From assembly GCA_003996215.1 (NCBI GenBank), contig QJPP01001827.1, forward strand, positions 186,001 to 250,000: DNA of 64,000 nucleotides, written 5' to 3'. Below the pieces are notes generated by a model. The model was not told the origin of the DNA. It made no database searches and worked only from the letters and a program-made list of their open reading frames with translations. Shown here piece by piece: positions 56,715 to 64,000 of this stretch (the stretch's first letter is position 1; every line of letters begins with the position of its first letter). Source of the stretch: Jaltomata sinuosa. Its lineage: Eukaryota; Streptophyta; Magnoliopsida; Solanales; Solanaceae. The position numbers and the translations under genes are program-made.

Positions 56715-58112
56715 ATGCCTGTGACCAGACAAATGAGTAGCCGACAGGTTGGCACGGATACGGGGGAAGGTACTCGTCATTCCCCGCCTATCCGATTGGA
56801 TAGATTTGAGGCTCAAAGTGAATCACCGACACAAGAGATCCCAGTTTATCAAGTACCTGATGAGACTAGAGGGGATCCAGTACCGCTGACCCCACCTGCT
56901 CCAGTGGCATCTGAGATAGCTAGAGATGAACCAGCACCTGTAGCTCCTCCACCTGAAGCAGAGGACCAGGACATCAAGAGTGCTGTTAGATTATTGACCC
57001 ATATGGTAGCCACACAACAACAAAAAATTGGGGCATCAGTGAGTGTTAGGTCAGGTGGCTCAGAAAGTTCTAGGGCTCGAGAGTTTATCATCCTAAGTCC
57101 TCCTATATTTACAGGCTCTGACCCACGTGAGGATCCTCAGGAGTTTATTGATCAGACTTATCGAGTACTTTGAGTCATGCATGCAATAGTAGTGGAGGCA
57201 GTGGAGTTTGCATCTTTCAGGTTACGAGATGTGGCCATTTTATGGTTCGAGGCTTGGGATCGGTCTAGGGGATCAAATGCACCCCCAGCTGAATGGGAGG
57301 AATTTTCAGAGGCCTTCCTAGCTCACTATCTTCCACAGGAGGTTCGAGAGGCAAGACTTGATCAATTTCTAGCCCTTAGGTAGGGCAATATGAATGTTCG
57401 ACAGTACAACCTCAGGTTTAATTCATTAGCCAGGTACGCCCCCGATATTGTGAGTACGATGCGAGCTAGAGTTCATCGATATGTGCGTGGCCTTAAGGAT
57501 GAATTGATTAAGGGATTAACAATAGCATCCACACAAGAGGATATGAATATTTCTAAGATACAGGCTATTGCTCAGACTGCAGAGGATCTTTAAGTACAAA
57601 TTGGAGATAACCAAAGCCGAGAAAGGGATCAGAATAAGAGGGCTAGATATATTGGGTCCTATGTAGAACCACGAGGTAATGTTAGGCCACATTTTAATTG
57701 GCGATCACCCCACCCTACTAGTGGTGCCCCATATCAGTTGCAAAGGCAGAGGTATGATCGTTTTTCTCAGATTGGACCAGGCCACAGTTCTGGTGCATCC
57801 AGTTCCTATCGCCAGGGGAATTCAGGTCAGATGAGGCCACCTTTGCCACATTGTGTTCAGTGCGGTATGAAGCATCCTGGGATATGTCGCCTGGGTTCAG
57901 ATACTTGTTATTCATGTGGGCATCCTGGTCACTTTATGCGAGACTGTCTGAGTAGAGGTAGGGGTGAGGTGTCCCAGCCTACAGGGTCGATGGCAGCTTC
58001 TTCATCTACTATTGGGGGACAGGCCAACAGGCAACACCAGGTCGTGGTAGAGGTAGAGGAAGAGGAGGAGCATCCAGTTCAGGCAGTGGTCAGAATCGCA
58101 CTTATTCTCTAG
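56715..58112 (+). pseudogene. Element F gag
   Basis: The start codon at 56715 (MPVTRQMSSRQ) is chosen because it follows the acceptor-like tract and opens the conserved N-terminus. The first part is acidic and Pro-rich. The Gag core then runs from about 57070 (FTGSDPREDPQEF) through FEAWDRSRG and YLPQEVREARL to YVRGLKDELIKGL. A zinc knuckle C-x2-C-x4-H-x4-C (CYSCGHPGHFMRDC) lies at 57906-57947, with an extra Cys pair before it. Three in-frame stops (TGA 57171, TAG 57381, TAA 57591) lie in one otherwise continuous frame. A shift near 58020 changes frame before protease. Gag packages the element RNA. Confidence 0.88.
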
Positions 58113-58126
58113 CCGGTCGCCAGTAC

Positions 58127-59407
58127 TTGGAATCGTCACCTGATGTTGTTACAGGTACATTGACTATTTTTACTCATGCTGTTTATGCACTTATAGATCC
58201 TGGCTCTACTCTTTCATATGTTACCCCACTCGTTACTGGTAAGTTGGGGGCAGGCCCTGAGTTATTGCCTAGACCCTTTGTTGTATCTACGCCGGTTGGT
58301 GAATCTATTATAGCTAGACGAGTTTATCGAGATTGTGCAGTGTGGATTTATGACCGCCTCACTTCAGTTGATCTAATCGAATTAGATATGATTGACTTTG
58401 ATGTCATTATGGGCATGGACTGGTTAGCTGCATGTTATGCTAATATGGATTGTAGAAATAAGGTTGTCAAATTCCATTTTCCGGAAGAGACAATCCTAGA
58501 GTGGAAAGGTAATGCTACCACGCCAAGGGGTAGGTTTATTTCCTACCTTAAGGCCCAGAAAATGATTTCTAAAGGCTATATTTATCATTTAGTCCAAGTA
58601 AGAAGCACAGAGGATGGACCAGCGACTCTTCAATCGGTTCCCGTGGTGAGTCAGTTCCTAGATGTATTATCGGATGAGCTTCCAGGAATCCCTCCAGAAA
58701 GGGAAATTGAGTTTGCCATTGACCTACTCCCAGATACTCAACCAATATAAATTCCCCCTTACAGGATAGCTCCTGCAGAATTAAGAGGGTTAAAGGAACA
58801 GTTAAAGGATCTACTCGAAAAAGGTTTCATTAGGCCTAGTACATCGCCATGGGGCGCACCTGTTTTGTTTGTTCGTAAGAAGGATGGGTCCTTGAGAATG
58901 TGTATAGATTACCGACAACTGAACAAAGTTACAATCAAGAATAAGTATCCGCTTCCAAGGATTGATGACCTTTTTGATCAGTTGCAAGGCGCCAAATGTT
59001 TTTCAAAGATTGACTTGCGGTCGGGGTATTACCAGTTACGTGTTAAAGGGGTAGATGTTCCAAAAATAGCCTTTAGGACAAGGTATGGACACTTTGAATT
59101 TCTAGTAATGTCTTTTGGGCTTACTAATGCCCCAGCAGTTTTTACGGACCTAATGAATCGGGTCTTCAAGCTATTCCTAGATGTATTCGTGATCGTATTT
59201 ATTGACGATATCCTGATTTACTCGCGGTCCAAAGCCGAACATGCTGATCATTTACGTGCAGTATTGAAAACACTTCAGAATCATAAATTATATGCGAAGT
59301 TCTCCAAATGTGAGTTTTGGTTAACTTCAGTGGCTTTTCTTGGCCATATAATTACAGACGAAGGTATTAGAGTTGACGGCCACAAGATTGAAGCAGTAAA
59401 GAATTAG
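58127..59407 (+). pseudogene. Element F protease and reverse transcriptase
   Basis: The protease active site ALIDPGSTLSYVTP lies with DPG at 58196-58204, then a pre-palm segment with FLDVLSDELPGIPPEREIEF. A TAA at 58748-58750 interrupts the join to the palm, which reads FVRKKDGSLRMCIDYRQLNK, KIDLRSGYYQLRV, SFGLTNAPAVF and the catalytic FIDDILIYS (IDD at 59201-59209), intact. A TAG at 59405-59407 ends this part. All segments stay in one frame, so only point stops separate them. The enzyme copies RNA to DNA in the particle. The residues needed for catalysis are present. Confidence 0.9.
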
Positions 59408-61231
59408 CCGAGGCCCTTGAATGCTACAGAGATCCGTAGTTTTTTGGGCTTAGCAGGTTATTACCGGAGGTTTGTGGAAGGATTTTCTTCTATATCTGCA
59501 CCATTGACAAAGTTGACTCATAAAGTTGCCAAGTTCCAGTGGTCTGATGCATGTGAGAAGAGTTTTCAGGAGTTGAAGGACAGACTTACTTCAGCACCTG
59601 TCTTAACTCTGCCAGAGGGCACGGAAGGTTATGTTGTTTATTGTGATGCTTCAAAGATTGGGTTGGGCTGGATTTTAATGCAACATGGTAAAGTTATTGC
59701 CTATGCCTTGAGACAACTAAGAAAGCATGAACAAAATTACCCTACTCACGATCTTGAATTGGCACCAGTTATATTTGCCTTGAAAATTTGGCGCCATTAC
59801 TTGTTTGGAGTCCATGTAGACGTGTTTACGGACCTCAAAAGTCTACAGTATTTATTCAAACAGAAGGATTTAAACCTAAGGCAAAGAAGGTGGCTAGAGT
59901 TACTAAAGGATTATGATGTAGATATTTTGTACCATCCAGGGAAGGCCAATGTAGTGGCCGATGCACTTAGCCACAAATCCATGGGAAGCTTGAGCCACGT
60001 GGAAAATAGAAAGATTGAGATGACAAGAGAACTACATCAGTTAGCTAATTTGCAGGTTCGACTACTAGACCAATGTAATGGGGGAGTTGTTATTCAAAGC
60101 ACAACGGAATCCTCACTTATGACAGAGGTAAAGGAACGACAATATGATGATCCAGAATTAGTAAGATTGAGGGAGGAAATTCCATAATAGAAGCAACCAA
60201 TAATAGAGATTAAGGAAGATGGGGTTCTGAGATATCAAGGTCGTATATATGTACCTAACGTCGAGGAGCTTCGGGAGAAAATTTTGGCAGAAGTTCACTA
60301 TTCCTGCTATTCAATCCATCCCGGAGCGACGAAGATGTATCATGATCTTTGACAGATTTATTGGTGGAATAATATGAAGAGAAATATTGCAGAGTTTGTA
60401 GTCCAATGCCCGAATTGTCAACAGGTAAAAATTGAACACCAGAGACCCGGAGGTCTAACCCAAAGTATAGTGATACCTACCTGGAAATGGGAGGTGATCA
60501 ACATGGACTTTATTATAGGCTTACCCCGTACTTATCGGAAGTATGATTCCATATGGGTGATTGTAGATAGACTTGCAAAATCATCTCACTTTTTGCCAGT
60601 CAAGACAACTTATACTGCTGAAGATTATGCCAAGTTGTATATTAGTGAAATAGTTCAACTTCATGGTGTCCCAATTTCCATCATTTCAGATAGGGGTGCT
60701 TAGTTTACAGCAAATTTTTGGAGGTCTTTCCAGAGAGGCTTAGGTACTCAAATAAGTCTCAGTACATCTTTTCATCCACAGACAGATGGACAAGCTTAAC
60801 GCACTATTCAAACACTCAAAGATATGCTACGAGCTTGTGTACTAGATTTTAAAGGGAGTTGGGATGACCATTTGCCACTAATTGAGTTTGCTTATAATAA
60901 TAGCTTCCATGCAAGCATTCAAATGGCTCCTTATGAGGCTTTATACGGGAAAAAGTGTAGATCACCAATTGGATGGTCTGAAATTGGAGAAGCAGGATTA
61001 TTAGGGCCAGACCTAGCTAATCAGGCAATGGAGAAGGTGAAGCTAATCCGAGAAAGATTAATAACAGCCCAGAGTAGGCAGAAATCATATGCAGATGTGC
61101 GATGTCGGGATTTGGAATTTAATATTAGTGACTGGGTTTTCCTAAAGGTTTCGCCCATGAAAGGCGTTATGCGATTTGGTAAAAAGGTAAAGCTTAGTCC
61201 AAGATATATTAGACCATACAGGATCATTTAG
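59408..61231 (+). pseudogene. Element F RNase H and integrase
   Basis: In the same frame, RNase H follows (FLGLAGYYRRFVEGFSSI, VVYCDASKIGLG, YPTHDLELAPVIFALKIWRHY, VVADALSHK). After a double stop (60185-60190) comes the integrase zinc region (GRIYVPNVEELREKI, IHPGATKMYHDL, CPNCQQVK) and core. The first aspartate is in NMDFIIGLP and the second in IISDRGA. The region where the third acidic residue belongs has a TAA at 60797-60799, just after HPQTDGQA. Other stops are TGA near 60350, TAG at 60701 and TAG at 61229. The C-terminus (SPMKGVMRFGKK) is typical of chromovirus integrase. Confidence 0.88.
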
Positions 61232-61539
61232 AGGGTAGGAAAAGTGGCATATGAGCTAGATTTACCCACGAGACAGTCCATCCTGTATTTCATGTATCGA
61301 TGCTACGAAGGTGCATAGGAGATCCTTCACGTATTATGCCTATTAAAGATGTTCAACTTTATGAAGACTTATCCTATAAGGAAGTACCAATTTCTATCAT
61401 AGATCATCAAGTTAGGAAGCTCAGAACCAAAGAAGTAGCCTCGGTAAAGGTGTTATGGAGAAATAATAATATCGAGAAAATGACGTGGGAAGCAGAGGAA
61501 GAAATGAGGAAAAAGCATCCCCAGTTATTTATGACTTGA
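61232..61539 (+). pseudogene. Element F integrase C-terminal linker and chromodomain
   Basis: A frameshift near 61270 moves the reading to another frame, which then stays open from 61300 to 61539. The chromodomain spans about 61390-61536 (VPISIIDHQVRKLRTKEVAS, VKVLWRNNNIEKMTWEAEEE), with aromatic residues suited to a methyl-lysine pocket (W in VLWRN and in MTWEA). In Tekay/Del elements this domain is thought to tether integrase to methylated histone H3 in heterochromatin, which fits the nested, gene-free setting. Element A has the equivalent at about 4450-4570. Confidence 0.85.
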
Positions 61540-61798
61540 AGATAGTATAGAGGTAAGTTATATTCTTATGTTCTTGATACTCTTCCTACTATGCAAATAT
61601 GAACAGATTTGAACATGTGAAATTGATTACATTTAATTGTATATAGTGTATCGCCCTGTGAGGCATCGTGCTGGACTTTTGCTGAGTTTCGGGTTTTTGG
61701 ATAGTCCCAATTATAAAGGAAACTCTACCGAAATTTCAAAAAAATCCTAAGGGACTAGAGCTCTATATTCATTACCCTCATTCGAGGACGAGTGATTC

Positions 61799-61812
61799 TA
61801 AGGGGGGAAGGA
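61799..61812 (+). promoter_or_regulatory. Element F polypurine tract
   Basis: TAAGGGGGGAAGGA directly precedes the 3' LTR start TGTAACACC at 61813. It is the normal primer for plus-strand DNA synthesis. Confidence 0.88.
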
Positions 61813-64000
61813 TGTAACACCCCGTACCTTTCAAACCTATGTGACTAAGTAAATATCGACGAAGGTATTTGAGCTCGAGATTGTGAAGGGGTACTTTGGC
61901 CTAGAATTTGAAATGGTCAAATGTATATAAGTGTTAAATTAAATTATAAGGATGAGGGTTTTGAAAATGAGATAAAACATGTGAGGTACTTGCTCGACTT
62001 ATCTAAGCTCTTAGGTGACAAGTAGGTGCATCACCTACCTACGCTAACGAACTAGGTTCTGAGGGCCGATTACGGGCAGCAACACCATGGATTATTAGAC
62101 CTAATGGTAGCCCAAATGAAGCTTAAATTTGGCCCATCAAAAGCACAACCAAATCTGGCCCAATCAACTACAAAAGGTAGCCATCAATATTGACCACATT
62201 TTGACCCAAAAGAATCCCAAAATCAGCCACCAAAACTTAACCCTTTTGAGGCCCAAGCAAAGGGTAATTTTGGCCCAAGTTTCTTGACCCATTTTGGCCC
62301 AAATATACTCAAAAAAGGTCCCTTTATACAGGCCTTTTGTTGATCAATATTGATCACACAAAGCTGGAAAAAATTCTCTCTTATCTCCTTTCCTTTTTGG
62401 CAGCCCTTCTCTCCCTTTAGGGTTCTAAGAAGATCAAGATTAATTCAAGCTTAAGGTGAGGTAAACCACTTGTTATCTTGGTATTAATCTACTACATATA
62501 GCTAGGATATCCTATGGTAAGAAAGACATGAACTATGACAGCCCCTTTCTTAAGATTTAACACATAGAAATTGTGTAACAATTAAGAGATTTCTTCTTCT
62601 CTTGTTGGTGTATGTGTAGGGGGTACTTAAGCTTTTCAAGGCATCAATAAAAAGAGGATAAAAAACACCCCTTCAAGTGTGGTAAGTACTCTTCCCATAA
62701 TCATATTTTTGGATTGAAGTTCGGATGAACAATTGTTGTTGAATTGTTGTTAAGAACTCACGGGATGACGATTGGAAGTCGTGGGTTCAATGTGTTGCTA
62801 TTGTATTTCGGCATGGTGAGTTTTGTAGGGGCTGTTTGATGTGTTTTGTATTATTGGAGGCAGTAGGTTGGTGTGTGTGTGATGTGTATTGGATAGGGGA
62901 CAAAGGTGTGATGATACACCTTTAACTAATGCAAAATACGTAAATCTGCCAGGGAAATGTTTAGCTACTGTTTTGGGAAAGTTGCATCAGCTTTTAGAGC
63001 TAATATTAGCTTCATTATACCCTTGTGTTGTAGATTAACTTAATAAAGGAAAGTCCAAGTTGTGGTAAGCGCAATCTTCGGAAGGAACGAGGTATGTTAA
63101 GGCTTCTTTATTCCTTATCGGCATGAATCTAGAAATAGAACTCTAAATCTCCGAAAGAAGGAATTTGAGTATTCTGTTGTAAGAGAGATGATTTGGTAAC
63201 TCAACCAATCTTAAGGAACTAAGTTATACATTATGGTGATTCAATTCGCCTTCTTATAAAAATCTGATTCTTTTGCACGAAACGTAAGTTATCCTTTTGT
63301 CAAGTTTCTTCTTTGTATTGTGATCCCTAATCAAGCTTTAGAAAGTATACAAGGAAAGTTAGCAAGACAAATCTCCATTTATATGTGTTTGGTATGTTGA
63401 ATCCAACACCTAGTAAGCCAAGGCTAAATAAGTTATCTAAATGAACCTTCATAAATAACAAGAATAACTTTGAAGGTCAATCTAGTAATACACTTATTAT
63501 GCGTGGTTTGCGTGTTAGTGTGCACCGAGGTGATACTGCCATATTGAGGCTATTATATACATAGTGTGCACCGAGGTGCTACTGCCATATTGAGGCCATT
63601 ATATACGTAGTGTGCACCGAGGTGCTACTGCCATATTAAGGCCATTATATACATAGTGTGCGCCGAGGCGCTACTGCCATATTGAGGCTATTATAAATAG
63701 GGTGCGCCGAGGCGCTATTGTGGTTTAGTGTGGGTTATAAAGAGTGAGTTGCGGTGTGATTTAATGCAGGTGTTGTGTTCTAAAAAGAATAAAGGGGAAA
63801 GAGCTTAACGAGTTTTACCAATTACAGTTTACAAGTTTCATATTATATCTTGTTCAGATTTTCTACTTGCGACTTGCTTTTATGTTTATACCTTACATGC
63901 CAGTACATTATTGTCGTACTGACGTCCCCATTGTCTGAGGGTGCTGCATACATGCCTGCAGGTCCAGACAGATACCCAGACAGACCACTTCAGTAGGAGT
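61813..64000 (+). repeat. Element F 3' LTR (cut by the window end)
   Basis: It matches 53908 to about 56107. Against the 5' copy it has a 12-bp deletion just before the TATA box (the 'agtcggccaaaa' segment), scattered substitutions, and the same 46-bp array at about 63518-63720. The last ~390 bp of the LTR, and the duplication that should match GATAT, lie outside the window. Confidence 0.93.
63518..63720 (+). repeat. 46-bp tandem array in the F 3' LTR
   Basis: This is the counterpart of 55625-55830, with the same number of units and a few changes, such as GTGCGCC for GTGCACC in the last two units. The array predates this insertion. Confidence 0.92.

Larger units (their letters stand above)
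53908..64000 (+). mobile_element. Element F: Tekay/Del-type retrotransposon, 3' end beyond the window
   Basis: This is the youngest and best preserved element: a 5' LTR (53908-56499), primer site, gag, protease, polymerase, integrase, chromodomain, purine tract and 3' LTR (61813 to the window end). Substitutions between LTRs run at about 3% in the first ~550 bp by eye. The five bases before it are GATAT; the matching duplication would be just beyond the window. In-frame stops in gag and pol and one frameshift before the chromodomain make it non-autonomous. Confidence 0.93.

Noticed and set aside
1..64000. Host genes between elements
   Set aside because: Every stretch with coding character could be tied to gag, pol, the transposon-protein ORF or the pararetrovirus. 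The remaining gaps show LTR or spacer features and no exon-like structure that I could support.

Overview
The window is plant nuclear DNA made almost entirely of nested LTR retrotransposons and their debris. I found no host gene in 64 kb. The best guess at a source is pericentromeric or other gene-poor heterochromatin of a Solanaceae species. The evidence is the dominant chromodomain-bearing Ty3/gypsy (Tekay/Del-type) elements with very long LTRs, an Athila-type element, a Stowaway MITE, and a solendovirus-like endogenous pararetrovirus. The family-level call is inference, and I cannot separate Capsicum, Solanum and relatives by reading.

Layout. 1-808 and 13185-13960 are two halves of one minus-strand LTR element (H). 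H is split by element A (814-13184, minus), a structurally complete Tekay-type element with about 3.6-kb LTRs, an initiator-Met tRNA primer site and a perfect TATAC target duplication. About 13961-16226 looks like the 3' end of a Tat/Ogre-like element. Element B (16227-21836, then 31673-32262, minus) is a decayed Tekay-type element. Its right LTR is interrupted by an Athila-type element (21837-31672, minus) that has lost its own 3' LTR. 32263-32961 is a patchwork: an 87-bp plus-strand reverse transcriptase scrap, then an LTR fragment carrying a Stowaway MITE. 32962-38609 is element D, with gag/protease plus the 5' LTR only. 38610-39510 is a plus-strand LTR fragment (G). 39663-40392 is a second plant-transposon-protein ORF remnant.

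41490-43908 plus 53779-53907 is a broken endogenous pararetrovirus (coat protein, protease, reverse transcriptase). Its reverse transcriptase is cut twice. The first cut is a solo LTR (E1, TTAAT duplication) that itself contains element E2. The second is at the catalytic motif, by element F (53908 to the window end, plus).

How the genes work together. Each autonomous element once encoded Gag (particle), protease, reverse transcriptase/RNase H (copying primed by a host tRNA at the primer site) and integrase. The Tekay-type copies add a C-terminal chromodomain that in this lineage is thought to direct insertion into heterochromatin. All copies here carry stops, frameshifts or deletions, so none looks autonomous. 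F is the youngest by LTR similarity, with about 3% substitutions by eye over the first ~550 bp. A is older, at about 10% over ~290 bp.

Two patterns go beyond routine annotation. First, LTRs of several unrelated families carry a block of short, often self-complementary, CpG-rich words just upstream of the presumed TATA box, each family with its own word. Second, the Tekay-type elements share splice-site-like signals: donors inside the LTR and an acceptor abutting the gag start codon. This suggests a spliced 5' leader.
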